From contig JAJYOQ010000006.1 of assembly GCA_021796135.1 (NCBI GenBank), positions 1 through 29,851 of the forward strand: a stretch of DNA of 29,851 nt, in the 5' to 3' direction. Positions 15,979-25,265 of the stretch are shown piece by piece; the stretch's first letter is position 1; the number at the start of each line of letters is the position of its first letter. Made by a program: the position numbers and the translations under genes. The notes under the pieces are model-generated. The model had not been told where the DNA came from, made no database searches, and was given only the letters and a program-made list of their open reading frames with translations. Source of the stretch: Bacteroidota bacterium (GTDB lineage: Bacteria > Bacteroidota > Ignavibacteria > Ignavibacteriales > Ignavibacteriaceae).

Positions 15979-16878
15979 CTAATTACTTTTGGTTATTTGC
16001 ATCCTAGCAATTTTAATAAATTGCTTGGATAATTCGGAATGTACTGATCCTTGCGGGGTGATAAATTCAAAAGTTCTTGCTATTTGAAAGCCTTTAATTT
16101 TAATTATGCGAAGAATTCCCTTTCGAATTTCTTTTTCAATCGCTTTAGTTGAAAGAAATCCAATGCAATTATCAGTTTCCAGGTACTGTTTTATTGCCTC
16201 TGTGCTGCCGAGATACATAATAACATTTAAAGAAGAAAGTTTTATTTTCTTATTTTTAATAGCATGCTCAAAAACTTCCAGGGTTCCAGATCCTCTTTCT
16301 CTAAGCACAATAGGGATGTTAATTAATTCTTTTAGATCGATTTCATTTTTTATAGCCTCATTATTTGCCCCTGCAACTGCGACCAATTCATCAGAAGTAA
16401 ATTTACTATAATGAATATCATGATTCTTTACTTTTCCTTCTACAATGCCTAGATCAACTTCACCTTGGATTAATGCATTTGCAATTCTTTCGCTATTTCC
16501 GGATATAAGTGAAATTTTTACTTCAGGGAACTTTTTATGAAATTTTGAAAGTCCTGAAGCAATTACATATTGAGCAATTGTAGTACTTGCGCCTATTCTA
16601 ATTAAACCACTTTTATCTACTCTGAAAAGATTCAGACGATTTTCTAAGTCAATCTGCATTAAAAAAGACTTATTTGCATATTCCGCTAAGATTTTACCCG
16701 CTGAGGTTAAGTTAATCTTGTTTCCATATCTTTCAAACAGTCTAATTCCAAGTTCATTTTCAAGTGATTGTATATTTTTTGTAATGGCTGGTTGAGAAAT
16801 GAATAGATCATCTGCTGCTTTGGTAAAACTTAAATGTTTTGCCACAGAACGAAAAACTTTTAATCGGAAACTTTCCAT
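15979..16878 (-). CDS. LysR-type transcriptional regulator (CysB/YeiE-like)
   Basis: A 299-residue LysR-type regulator. The winged helix-turn-helix occupies residues 1-65 (VAKHLSFTKAADDLFISQPA, then ITKNIQSLENELGIRLFERY), followed by a linker helix and a periplasmic-binding-protein-like effector domain (about 90-295; IRIGASTTIAQYVIASGL, PIVLRERGSGT, STEAIKQYLETDNCIGFLS). The effector domain with GASTTIAQYVI and RERGSGT resembles CysB-like and YeiE members that sense sulfur compounds or small anions. It precedes the YeiH-family gene on the same strand, so it probably regulates that gene and itself. The effector is unknown here. Confidence 0.92.
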   Translation of the reverse strand: MESFRLKVFRSVAKHLSFTKAADDLFISQPAITKNIQSLENELGIRLFERYGNKINLTSAGKILAEYANKSFLMQIDLENRLNLFRVDKSGLIRIGASTTIAQYVIASGLSKFHKKFPEVKISLISGNSERIANALIQGEVDLGIVEGKVKNHDIHYSKFTSDELVAVAGANNEAIKNEIDLKELINIPIVLRERGSGTLEVFEHAIKNKKIKLSSLNVIMYLGSTEAIKQYLETDNCIGFLSTKAIEKEIRKGILRIIKIKGFQIARTFEFITPQGSVHSELSKQFIKIARMQITKSN

Positions 16879-16936
16879 TAAACTTTGACGAAAATAAAAA
16901 GAAAATTAAGAAGTGATCAAAATGATATTATATATG

Positions 16937-17020
16937 TGCCCGGAACAGGACTCGAACCTGCACGAGATTGCTCTCATTAGACCCTGAACCTAACGTGTCT
17001 ACCAATTCCACCATCCGGGC
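16937..17020 (-). tRNA. tRNA-Leu, anticodon CAG
   Basis: Reading the minus strand, acceptor arm GCCCGGA (17020-17014) pairs with TCCGGGC (16944-16938), followed by discriminator A at 16937. The D-arm (TGGTGGAATTGGTAGACAC), an anticodon arm TTAGG-TTCAGGG-TCTAA with loop anticodon CAG, a long variable arm of class II type, and a T-arm GCAGGTTCGAGTCCTGT are all visible. The 84-base length fits leucine tRNA. CCA is not encoded, so it must be added enzymatically. It reads CUG codons. Confidence 0.96.
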
Positions 17021-17106
17021 AAAAAAATAACTATCTTCTACGTAAAGTTATCATTTTTTGGAAATAATTACCTATCATAAATTAAAATTTTTCGAATTAT
17101 CCCCTA

Positions 17107-19395
17107 TCACCAACCAGAATCTCCTTTCTTTTCTTCTTTTTTTGCATTTGAAGCGCCTGGTCCGTGAATATTGCATTTGGGAGGAAGATTTTTTGCATTA
17201 ATTATGTCCGTGACAACAGAAGGACAGTATTTAGTAGCCAGTCTTGTATCGCCATCGTCCATAGTAGTTTTACAGAAGGATACTGTGTCAATGCCCGGAG
17301 CCATCTGAAAATATTGAACCGGAAGATTTAGACTTTTATATGCATTTTCCATAAACATTGCCCAAATTGGAAGCGCAGCGCTAGCTCCTTGACCATAAGA
17401 ACTAGTAAATTTTATCCTATGATCATCAAATCCGACCCAAGTTCCTGCGACTAAATTTGGTGTATAACCAACGAACCACGCATCAGAAAAATTCTGTGTA
17501 GTTCCTGTTTTACCTGCCGCGGGATATTGAAAATATTTTCTTACGCCTGCCCCGGTTCCGTAATTAATTACATCTTCCATCATACTAACCATAATTGATG
17601 GTGTTTGTGGCGATATTGCTTCTTGATAGTCAGGGACAAATTTATCGATAAGAATTCCGTTTCTGTCTTCAATCTTTAAAATTGATATGGGATTAACATG
17701 TACTCCATTATTTGCAAATGTGCCGTAAGCGGAAGTGATTTCAAGAGGGGAAACACCTGAAGTGCCTAAAGCAATTGAAGGGACAGCATCTAAAGGAGAT
17801 TCAATACCCATTTTATGCGCATATTTGACGACTTGTGCAGGCGGAGCCATATTGCTAATCGTTAATCTTCCGGCTATAACATTTATTGAATGAGCTAAGG
17901 CTTCTCGCAAGGTCATATATCCGCCATATTCATTTGTCTCAAAATTATCCGGAGACCAGCCATTATAATTAAATTTTTGATTCAATAATGTATAAGCAGG
18001 GTAATATCCGTTATCAATTGCAACTGTATATACAAAGGGTTTAAAAGCTGAACCCGGCTGTCTCCTAATGCCGGTGGCATGATTTAACCCTCTGCCAAAA
18101 TCCTGGTTCTCACCCCCAACCATAGCTTTAATTTGTCCGTTTGTAGGGTCAATTACAACAAATCCAACTTGAATCGTAGTTTCGGCACTTTTTACGGAAT
18201 CTACAAATGGAATGTTAAACTTTAACATATTATAAATTTTAGCTTTTTCTTCATCAGTTACAGCAGCATGGTAACGTGGGTCATCTTTAATTGCTTTATC
18301 TAAAATATTATCAAGAAGGTCTTTATGTTTATTCCAATTCCATGCTTTATTAAATAGCGCTTGATATTTTTGAAGATGATCCGATGCTGCTTTATTAGCT
18401 ATTTTTTGCATTCGAAAATCAAGAGATGTATATATATTGAGACCATCACGATAGAGATCATAACCATATTTCCCTGCCAAGGTCACCATCTGCTGCCTCA
18501 CATATTCCATAAAGTATGGAGCTATTGTTTGGTTTCCGCCAATCTTTTCTGATGCCAATATAATGGGTTCACTTTTATATTTTTCATAATCCGACTCGCT
18601 TAGCATATTATTTGTCACCATATTATGCATAACTAGATTACGTCTTTTAATTGCATTTGACAAGTGACGGACAGGATCATAATACTCCGGTGATTTTAAC
18701 AAGGCTATCAGCATAGCTGATTGAGGAACCGTTAATTGCTTCCCATTTTCATTGAAATAAGCATGTGCAGCGGATTCAACACCATAGGCACTCTTCCCGA
18801 AATAGGATACATTAAGATACATCTGCAGAATCTCCCTTTTGGTAAAAGTTTTTTCTATCTGAACCGCTGTAATCCATTCTCTAATTTTTCTTACTCCGGT
18901 TTGAAAAATGTTCTCATCTTTAACTTTAAAATGATATAGGTTTTTTGCGAGCTGCTGAGTTATTGTACTTGCACCTTCGCGAGAAAAAGTGAAAACATCT
19001 TTTATTATTGCTTTGAATACTCTTTCTAAATCTACTCCCCAATGATTGTAGAAGTCTCTATCTTCAGTCGAGATTAATGCATTTGCTACATAAGGAGGAA
19101 GGCTGTCAATTTTAGTCTCAATTCGATTTTGAATATAGAATTGTCCGAGCAATTCTCCATCACTAGTAAATACTTTACTTGCTAATTGAGGTTTTGGATT
19201 TTCAAGTTGTTCTAATGAAGGAAGACCGCTAATAACATATATTCCAAAAACTGTTACAAAGATTAGAATTATAATAGCAATAATAATTGCTACCTTTTTA
19301 TTGTACTTCTTAAACCCCGAAGATTTCTTTTTATTTCGGTGTGCATGATCATTAAAATATTTTTTAAAATCCAAATCTGAATTCTTGTTTGCCAT
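17107..19395 (-). CDS. Class A penicillin-binding protein (PBP1A-type, transglycosylase/transpeptidase)
   Basis: A 762-residue bifunctional peptidoglycan synthase from the ATG at 19393-19395; a five-codon-longer TTG start exists, but the ATG has GGA just before it and sits one base past the upstream stop. A cytoplasmic basic lead and one membrane helix (about 34-56) anchor it. The GT51 transglycosylase domain shows STEDRDFYNHWGVD and GASTITQQLAKNLY. The transpeptidase domain has SAFK (449-452), SIN (503-505) and KTGT (629-632), with a further QMAPG-type C-terminal tail. It polymerises glycan strands and cross-links them on the periplasmic face. All catalytic motifs look intact. It follows the lpxH-like gene by a single base and is probably co-transcribed. 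Confidence 0.95.
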   Translation of the reverse strand: MANKNSDLDFKKYFNDHAHRNKKKSSGFKKYNKKVAIIIAIIILIFVTVFGIYVISGLPSLEQLENPKPQLASKVFTSDGELLGQFYIQNRIETKIDSLPPYVANALISTEDRDFYNHWGVDLERVFKAIIKDVFTFSREGASTITQQLAKNLYHFKVKDENIFQTGVRKIREWITAVQIEKTFTKREILQMYLNVSYFGKSAYGVESAAHAYFNENGKQLTVPQSAMLIALLKSPEYYDPVRHLSNAIKRRNLVMHNMVTNNMLSESDYEKYKSEPIILASEKIGGNQTIAPYFMEYVRQQMVTLAGKYGYDLYRDGLNIYTSLDFRMQKIANKAASDHLQKYQALFNKAWNWNKHKDLLDNILDKAIKDDPRYHAAVTDEEKAKIYNMLKFNIPFVDSVKSAETTIQVGFVVIDPTNGQIKAMVGGENQDFGRGLNHATGIRRQPGSAFKPFVYTVAIDNGYYPAYTLLNQKFNYNGWSPDNFETNEYGGYMTLREALAHSINVIAGRLTISNMAPPAQVVKYAHKMGIESPLDAVPSIALGTSGVSPLEITSAYGTFANNGVHVNPISILKIEDRNGILIDKFVPDYQEAISPQTPSIMVSMMEDVINYGTGAGVRKYFQYPAAGKTGTTQNFSDAWFVGYTPNLVAGTWVGFDDHRIKFTSSYGQGASAALPIWAMFMENAYKSLNLPVQYFQMAPGIDTVSFCKTTMDDGDTRLATKYCPSVVTDIINAKNLPPKCNIHGPGASNAKKEEKKGDSGW

Positions 19396-19396
19396 T

Positions 19397-20122
19397 TTAA
19401 TTCCAGTCAACTATTTCGAACTTATTATCCTTAAAAATTCCGTAACAAGGTGTATCTAGCCAAGAGCCCAGATTTATATATATTCCGTTTTTGTATCTAG
19501 TGAAACATCTTTGATGAAGATGTCCGAATATTACATAGTCATATCCTTCATCAATTTTTAATTTTGCAGAATCCAATAAGCCATCAACCTCACCGTAATT
19601 CTTTTTATTAGTATAATCTCTGCTTGTTTTACTAGTCGCACTAGCTAAGGATATCCCAATATCAGGATGTATCCATGAATACATTTTTTGAACTGCTTTA
19701 TTCCTTAAAACTTTCTTTAATATTTGATAACCCAAGTCATTTTTAACCATGCCGTCACCGTGACCGATGAAAAATTTTTTCCCGTCAAGCATAATACTTA
19801 TAGGATCTTCGTAAATAATAGTACCGATTTCGTCCTTAAAAAAATTCAAATGCATAAAATCATGGTTACCGATGAAATAATGAATTTTAATGCCTGACTC
19901 AGCTAAGTCTTGTAAAGCAGTCAATGTTCTAAAAAAGCCTTTTTGATATACTCTTTTATATTCAAACCAATAATCGAACAAGTCCCCTACAATATATAAT
20001 TCATTACAATTATCTTTTGCAAAATTTAAAAATTTCACTAATAATCTTTCTTTGAGATTTTCTGCAGATTTAGATTGCAGACCTAAGTGTATGTCGGATA
20101 TAAAAAGATAAGAATTATTCAC
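19397..20122 (-). CDS. lpxH: LpxH-like UDP-2,3-diacylglucosamine diphosphatase
   Basis: A 241-residue calcineurin-like metallophosphoesterase. Metal motifs are SDIHLG (Asp10, His12), GDLFDYW (46-52), GNHD (85-88), GHGD (120-123) and GHLHQ (200-204). The segments FEYKRVYQKGFFRTL and IHPDIGISLA match the LpxH subgroup I know from FCB bacteria. LpxH cleaves UDP-2,3-diacylglucosamine to lipid X in lipid A synthesis at the inner membrane. A more general phosphoesterase role cannot be excluded. It is followed directly by the penicillin-binding protein gene. Confidence 0.87.
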   Translation of the reverse strand: MNNSYLFISDIHLGLQSKSAENLKERLLVKFLNFAKDNCNELYIVGDLFDYWFEYKRVYQKGFFRTLTALQDLAESGIKIHYFIGNHDFMHLNFFKDEIGTIIYEDPISIMLDGKKFFIGHGDGMVKNDLGYQILKKVLRNKAVQKMYSWIHPDIGISLASATSKTSRDYTNKKNYGEVDGLLDSAKLKIDEGYDYVIFGHLHQRCFTRYKNGIYINLGSWLDTPCYGIFKDNKFEIVDWN

Positions 20123-20182
20123 TAAATTATATTAATTTTGAGAAAATAATGATTGGTTTTCTGAAAGTAAATATAGTAATTT

Positions 20183-21844
20183 TTAATTATTTTCCTTATG
20201 ATATTCAAATTCGCCTAAAATCCAATTTTCAGGGTCAACTTTAATATCTGAAATTACCTTATTTAATTTTATTGTAAAAGATTTTTCTTTTTTATCGATA
20301 TAGACAGTTTTCAATACTTCAGAATTATCAAAATATTTAATCTGAATATCAAGAGGAAATTGATAAGTATAATAACCTTTTTGAATTTGACTAAAATTAA
20401 TTATTAGATTTTTTCCATCTATTTTCCAGGAGTATGCAGCTCTAATCTTACCCGTTCCTTCATAAACCCATTGTTTGAAAAATTGGTGAAGGTCTTTTCC
20501 TGATACTGCCTCACAAACATTTTCGAAGTCTTCAGTAGAAGCATTCTTATATTTATATAAGTCAAAATATTTTCTTAATATTTGAAAAAATGTAGTATCC
20601 CCGACATCATGCCTAAGCATATGCAAAACCCAAGCTCCTTTTTGGTAAACAGTTTGACCAAATAAATCATTTGGATTGTAAACAGTTCCATTATAATTAT
20701 TTTGTAATTTGCTGAGCATTGTAGATCTGAGAGCATTAAACCCTCCTATATGCTCATTATATAGTGCCTCACAATAAGACGCAAATCCTTCGTTAAGCCA
20801 AATATCTTTCCAGGTTTTGGGAGTAACTGCATCTCCAAACCAATGGTGCGAAAGTTCATGAGAATAAATTTCTGTATATAATTTCTGTCCGCTTATTAAA
20901 TTAAAACCTACAGCAGTCATAGTTTGAGTTTCCATTGCTCCAAGCTGCCAGAGAAATTCCGTTACACCATATTTTTCTTTGATAAAGGGATATTCTCCGA
21001 ATGTCTTAGAAAAAAAATGAAGCATATCCGGATGGTCTTCAAAATCAATCTTCGCCTCATCAACTTGATTCGGGAAAACATAATAGTCAATAGCCATAGT
21101 ATCCTTCGAATCCAATGAAATATATTTCTGAGAAAAGGTTTTATAATCAGAAGAATACAAACAAACTAAATACGTAGCTATAGGATAATTAGATTTCCAA
21201 TGATAAGTTCTCCTTGTCCCATTTGTAGAAATTCCGATTAGGACTCCATTTGATACCGAAACCTCAGAAGAATCATTAGTAATATTCATTTCAACAAGGG
21301 CTTTGTCAGTCGGGATATCATTGCATGGGAACCATGTTGATGCATAAATTGGTTCACTTAAATTATAAACACAAGATTTACCGTTAAGTTCCCCGAATAC
21401 AAAAGAAGAAAAGCCTTCTCTTTTAGGTGTGCCGCTATATACAATTCTTATAAGGAAAGTATCAGGGCACATTTCCGTGATTGGGATTGTTAACCTGGTG
21501 TTCTCATCAGAATAACCAACTTTCATATTATTTAAGGTAAGTTGGGAAATTTTCATATTATCATAAAAATTTAAATCAATTTGCTTTAATTGTTTATCAA
21601 GAATGACACCTTTGATCAAAACATCGCCATTTAGAATTTTTTTTGAAGGATGTAAATCAATATTTAATTTATAACTTAAAACATTAATATTATACTGGTT
21701 GGGCGAAATATAATTTTCAGGAATGTTTTGGAGAGCAAACTTCAAATTATATTTCTTTTTATTGGTAGTTTTTGCCAATCCGCATTTTGAAAAGGATGAG
21801 ATAAAAAGCAAAATAAAAAAAACGGATATTATTCTCTTATTCAC
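20183..21844 (-). CDS. M1-family zinc aminopeptidase, exported
   Basis: A 553-residue member of the gluzincin M1 family. The zinc site HELSHHWFGD (His329, Glu330, His333) and NEGFAS with Glu352 as third ligand are intact; the exopeptidase motif is GAMET (302-306) in place of GAMEN. The N-terminus (1-25) is a signal peptide ending near FSKCGLAK; a Cys is present at residue 21 but Lys precedes it, so I favour secretion over lipidation. The start is GTG (21842-21844) with no clear Shine-Dalgarno. It removes N-terminal residues from peptides in the periplasm or outside. It is shorter than the large mammalian-type members, as is common for bacterial forms of the leukotriene A4 hydrolase/aminopeptidase B branch. 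Confidence 0.92.
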   Translation of the reverse strand: MNKRIISVFFILLFISSFSKCGLAKTTNKKKYNLKFALQNIPENYISPNQYNINVLSYKLNIDLHPSKKILNGDVLIKGVILDKQLKQIDLNFYDNMKISQLTLNNMKVGYSDENTRLTIPITEMCPDTFLIRIVYSGTPKREGFSSFVFGELNGKSCVYNLSEPIYASTWFPCNDIPTDKALVEMNITNDSSEVSVSNGVLIGISTNGTRRTYHWKSNYPIATYLVCLYSSDYKTFSQKYISLDSKDTMAIDYYVFPNQVDEAKIDFEDHPDMLHFFSKTFGEYPFIKEKYGVTEFLWQLGAMETQTMTAVGFNLISGQKLYTEIYSHELSHHWFGDAVTPKTWKDIWLNEGFASYCEALYNEHIGGFNALRSTMLSKLQNNYNGTVYNPNDLFGQTVYQKGAWVLHMLRHDVGDTTFFQILRKYFDLYKYKNASTEDFENVCEAVSGKDLHQFFKQWVYEGTGKIRAAYSWKIDGKNLIINFSQIQKGYYTYQFPLDIQIKYFDNSEVLKTVYIDKKEKSFTIKLNKVISDIKVDPENWILGEFEYHKENN

Positions 21845-21948
21845 AAAAAATTACTTAAATTTTACCTTATAATATGTCAATTGCTATTGCAATTTTTATA
21901 AATTAGTTTAACTTTGATATTAAGAAACAGAGTAAAATTACTAAATAG

Positions 21949-21976
21949 TTGACATGTCAATCAAACAATTTAATAA
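21949..21976 (+). promoter_or_regulatory. Candidate glgC promoter with overlapping palindrome
   Basis: A perfect 12-base palindrome TTGACATGTCAA (21949-21960) contains a consensus -35 hexamer TTGACA. Sixteen bases on is TAATAA (21971-21976), a weak -10. The position 30-57 bases before the glgC ATG fits a promoter with an operator overlapping its -35. The minus-strand reading could also serve the divergent M1 peptidase gene. Promoter and operator functions are inferred from sequence alone. Confidence 0.4.
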
Positions 21977-21996
21977 ATAAATTAAGGTAAAAATTT

Positions 21997-22002
21997 GGAG
22001 GT
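21997..22002 (+). promoter_or_regulatory. Strong Shine-Dalgarno of glgC
   Basis: GGAGGT ends three bases before the ATG at 22006. It is the best Shine-Dalgarno match I see in the window, where many genes have weak or no such site, and it fixes the start codon of glgC. Confidence 0.7.
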
Positions 22003-22005
22003 ATT

Positions 22006-23247
22006 ATGACTTTCCCAGGTTCTTCAATTTTGAGAGACACAATAACAATGTTACTAGCCGGTGGGCAAGGAGAGAGATTAAATCCACTTACACTATACCG
22101 AAGTAAGCCTTCTGTACCTTTTGGCGGGAAATATCGAATAATTGATTTTGCATTATCAAATTGCCTTAATTCCGGTTTGAGAAGGATCTACATTCTAACC
22201 CAATATAAATCAGACTCTTTAAATCAGCATATTTTTGAGGCATGGAGCATATTTAACCCGGAACTTGGAGAATACATTTATTCAATACCTCCTCAAAGGA
22301 AATTGAACAATGAATGGTATATGGGAACTGCAAATGCAATTTATCAAAACCTAAATTTATTTTCATCCGAAAAAAAAGCAAAATGGGTTCTAATTTTAAG
22401 CGGTGATCATATATATAAAATGGATTATCTAAAAATGCTCCAACATCATGTAGATATAAACGCAGATCTATCCATGGCATGTATCGAAGTGCCTAAAGAT
22501 GATGCCTCCAGATTTGGAATTGTTAATGTTGATAATTCTTATGCAGTTCAATCTTTTATTGAAAAGCCAAAAGAACCGCCGGAAATTCCAAATAAACCGG
22601 GATATTGTTTTGTTAATATGGCTATATATGTATTTAATGCTGCTATTCTTAAAGAAGTATTAATTGAAATGGAATCAAATAAATTAAAAGGACATGATTT
22701 TGGTAAGGATGTTATCCCTTATATGATTAAATCCGGTAGAAAGGTATTTGCATATAATTTTGAAGACATGAATAACAAAGCAAAACCGTATTGGAAGGAT
22801 ATTGGAACAATAGACAGTTATTATGAAGCAAGCATGGACTTAATTAGCGTAACTCCGGAATTTAATTTTTATGATAATGACTGGCCTATGAGGACATATC
22901 AATATCAAGCACCGCCTGCCAAGACTGTCTCTCATGAAGGTGAAAGAGTTGGACGGACCTTAAACTCGATGATTTGCGATGGTACAATTGTTTCCGGCGG
23001 ACTTGTAGAACGATCCCTTCTTGGAACTAATGTTAGAGTGAATAGCTTTAGCTATGTAACTGATTCAATTATTATGAATAATTGTAATATCGGTCGCCAT
23101 GCACGAATTAGAAGGACAATCATCGATAAAAATGTTCGGGTTCCTGAAAATTATGAAATTGGATTTGACATCGAATCAGATAAAAAGAAATTTCATGTAA
23201 CAGACAGCGGTATAGTTGTTATCGGCAAGAATCAAATATTAACTTAA
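22006..23247 (+). CDS. glgC: Glucose-1-phosphate adenylyltransferase (ADP-glucose pyrophosphorylase)
   Basis: A 413-residue enzyme making ADP-glucose from ATP and glucose-1-phosphate, the committed step of bacterial glycogen synthesis. The nucleotide-binding motif LAGGQGERL (17-25), KPSVPFGGKYRIIDFALSN (34-52), GTANAIYQN (107-115), GDHIYKMDY (133-141), the sugar-binding IEKP (185-188) and YWKDIGT (262-268) are intact; the C-terminal third is a left-handed beta-helix (GTIVSGGLVERSLLGTNVRV). The residue aligned with the E. coli activator-binding Lys39 is Tyr31 (my alignment), so regulation by fructose-1,6-bisphosphate may differ. No other glycogen gene is in the window. Confidence 0.96.
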   Translation: MTFPGSSILRDTITMLLAGGQGERLNPLTLYRSKPSVPFGGKYRIIDFALSNCLNSGLRRIYILTQYKSDSLNQHIFEAWSIFNPELGEYIYSIPPQRKLNNEWYMGTANAIYQNLNLFSSEKKAKWVLILSGDHIYKMDYLKMLQHHVDINADLSMACIEVPKDDASRFGIVNVDNSYAVQSFIEKPKEPPEIPNKPGYCFVNMAIYVFNAAILKEVLIEMESNKLKGHDFGKDVIPYMIKSGRKVFAYNFEDMNNKAKPYWKDIGTIDSYYEASMDLISVTPEFNFYDNDWPMRTYQYQAPPAKTVSHEGERVGRTLNSMICDGTIVSGGLVERSLLGTNVRVNSFSYVTDSIIMNNCNIGRHARIRRTIIDKNVRVPENYEIGFDIESDKKKFHVTDSGIVVIGKNQILT

Positions 23248-23349
23248 GGAATCGTTAATCTTCTGGTTGTTAAAAAATTAAATCAATAGCATATTTATTT
23301 TATGAAATTATCCTACCAATATATTTATTAACTGTTTAATTTTATAAGG

Positions 23350-25161
23350 ATGAACTCTAATTTAAAATCTAAGCTGGAAAATTTACCTGAAAGTCCAGGT
23401 GTATATCAATTCTTAAACGACAAAGGGAAAGTTATTTATGTAGGTAAAGCAATTAATTTAAAAAACCGCGTAAGAAGTTATTTTCATACCTCAGTTAACT
23501 CAGCCAAAACGTTAGCGCTTATTAGTAAAATTGCAGATTACCAGCTTATTTTGACGGATAATGAAATTGAGGCTCTTGTTCTTGAAAATAATTTGATTAA
23601 AGAATATAAACCGCGATACAATGTCAACCTTAAAGATGATAAATCATATCCTTTCATAAAAGTTACTAGCGAACCTTATCCCCGTATATTCCCTACGCGA
23701 AAAGTAATAAGAGATGGTTCCAAATATTTTGGTCCGTACACAGATGTTAAGAATATGAAATCATCATTGCGTATGATAAACCAAATTTTTAAGATTCGTA
23801 GCTGCAGGTTAGACATAAATCATATAAATATTGAAAAAAAGAAATTTAAAGTATGCCTGGATTACCATATTAAAAAATGTGATGGACCGTGTGAAGGGTT
23901 AATTAGTCAAAAAGATTATAATGAAATGGTTTCAGAAGTTGTTAAATTATTAAAAGGTAAAATTGATGATTTAATAAAAGATCTTAATAGCAAGATGGAT
24001 ATTGCAGTTAATGAATTGAATTTTGAAAAAGCTGCTGATTTACGTGATAAAATCGCCCATCTCCAATCTATTTCTTCAAAACAAAAAATTGTTACTGATG
24101 ATAACCTTGATCGCGATATAATTGCACTGGCATTTGAAAATAAGGATTGCGCATGCTCTGTATTTAATGTTCGCGGAGGTAAATTAGTATCTAAAAAACA
24201 GCTTCGTATGAGTTCAGAGGAAGGCGCCGATTTAAGCGAACTTTATTCGGCTGCAATAAAATTCTATTATACGGAATATACAGAAATACCTGATGAAATA
24301 GTTTTAGAAGTAAGCCCGGCAGATTCAGTTCTATTAAATGATTGGCTAAATTTAACGGGAAATAAGAAAATAAAATTCATAATCCCGCAAAAAGGCACTA
24401 CATTTTCATTAATGAAAATGTGTACTGAAAATGCCCTGCTGCAATTAAAAGAATTGCAATTACAAAAAATGAAAAAAGAAGGTTATGTACCGCATTCTGT
24501 GGCATCACTTCAAAGAGATTTAAGATTGAATGCTTTACCGCGCAAAATCGAATGTTTTGATATCTCAAATCTACAAGGAACAGATAGCGTTGCAAGTTTA
24601 GTAGTGTTTTATGATGGAAAACCAAAAAAAAGTTTATATAGAAAATTTATTATTAAAGATGTCGAAGGACCTGATGATTTTTCAAGTATGCAGGAAGTAA
24701 TTAGAAGAAGATATTCACGTTTAATTGAAAATAATGAAATATTGCCCGAACTTATTATGGTTGACGGAGGAAAAGGACAACTTTCTAGCGCTGTTAAAAT
24801 ATTAGAAGAACTTGGCATCCATAAATATAATATTATAGGACTGGCAAAAAGGTTAGAAGAAGTATTTTTGCCGCAACAATCTGAACCGGTTTCAATTCCC
24901 AAAACTTCATCGGGGCTCAAGCTTCTTCAGCAGATTAGAGATGAAGCACATAGATTTGCGATAACTTTTCATAGGAAGAGAAGAAGTAAAAGAACTATTA
25001 CTTCAGAGTTAATTGAAATAAAAGGAATCGGAGAATCAACTGCCCAGAAATTATTGAAAACAATCGGAAGTGTTAACGATATTAAGAAATGTTCGACAGA
25101 TGTGCTTTCTGAAGTTGTCGGGATGCAAAAAGCAATATTAATTAAAAATCATTTTTCTTAA
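23350..25161 (+). CDS. uvrC: UvrC, excinuclease ABC subunit C
   Basis: A 603-residue DNA-repair nuclease that makes both incisions after UvrAB loads on damage. The GIY-YIG nuclease is at 14-95 (SPGVYQF, KVIYVGKAINLKNRVRSYF, with Arg40 and Glu79), the UVR motif that binds UvrB at about 217-235 (ELNFEKAADLRDKIAHL), the RNase H-like nuclease around 395-520 (IECFDISNLQGTDSVASLVV; MVDGGKGQLSSA), and tandem helix-hairpin-helix motifs at the C-terminus (IKGIGESTAQKLLKTIG). Length and order are standard. The AAGG preceding the ATG is directly adjacent to it, an unusually short spacing. Confidence 0.97.
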   Translation: MNSNLKSKLENLPESPGVYQFLNDKGKVIYVGKAINLKNRVRSYFHTSVNSAKTLALISKIADYQLILTDNEIEALVLENNLIKEYKPRYNVNLKDDKSYPFIKVTSEPYPRIFPTRKVIRDGSKYFGPYTDVKNMKSSLRMINQIFKIRSCRLDINHINIEKKKFKVCLDYHIKKCDGPCEGLISQKDYNEMVSEVVKLLKGKIDDLIKDLNSKMDIAVNELNFEKAADLRDKIAHLQSISSKQKIVTDDNLDRDIIALAFENKDCACSVFNVRGGKLVSKKQLRMSSEEGADLSELYSAAIKFYYTEYTEIPDEIVLEVSPADSVLLNDWLNLTGNKKIKFIIPQKGTTFSLMKMCTENALLQLKELQLQKMKKEGYVPHSVASLQRDLRLNALPRKIECFDISNLQGTDSVASLVVFYDGKPKKSLYRKFIIKDVEGPDDFSSMQEVIRRRYSRLIENNEILPELIMVDGGKGQLSSAVKILEELGIHKYNIIGLAKRLEEVFLPQQSEPVSIPKTSSGLKLLQQIRDEAHRFAITFHRKRRSKRTITSELIEIKGIGESTAQKLLKTIGSVNDIKKCSTDVLSEVVGMQKAILIKNHFS

Positions 25162-25265
25162 TAATTGCATAAATTTACAATCATAAAATAAAGGACTATG
25201 TATAAAGTTTGGGTTCAAGAATGGATTTTAATCTAAAATTTTAAGGATATCTACTTTATAGATTT

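Noticed and set aside
16106..16411. 101-codon open frame on the plus strand inside the LysR-type gene
   Set aside because: It is antisense to a conserved regulator; its composition follows from the coding strand. No start signal seen.
19396..19410. Five-codon-longer start (TTG) for the penicillin-binding protein
   Set aside because: The ATG at 19393-19395 has GGA in place as a ribosome-binding site and starts one base after the upstream stop; the TTG lies inside that gene without a better site.
21780..21844. M1 peptidase as a lipoprotein because of Cys21 near the signal peptide
   Set aside because: The sequence before Cys is FSK; a Lys next to Cys does not fit a lipobox, so a plain signal peptide is preferred.
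24609..24920. 103-codon open frame on the minus strand inside uvrC
   Set aside because: It runs opposite to a conserved, intact gene and has no family features.
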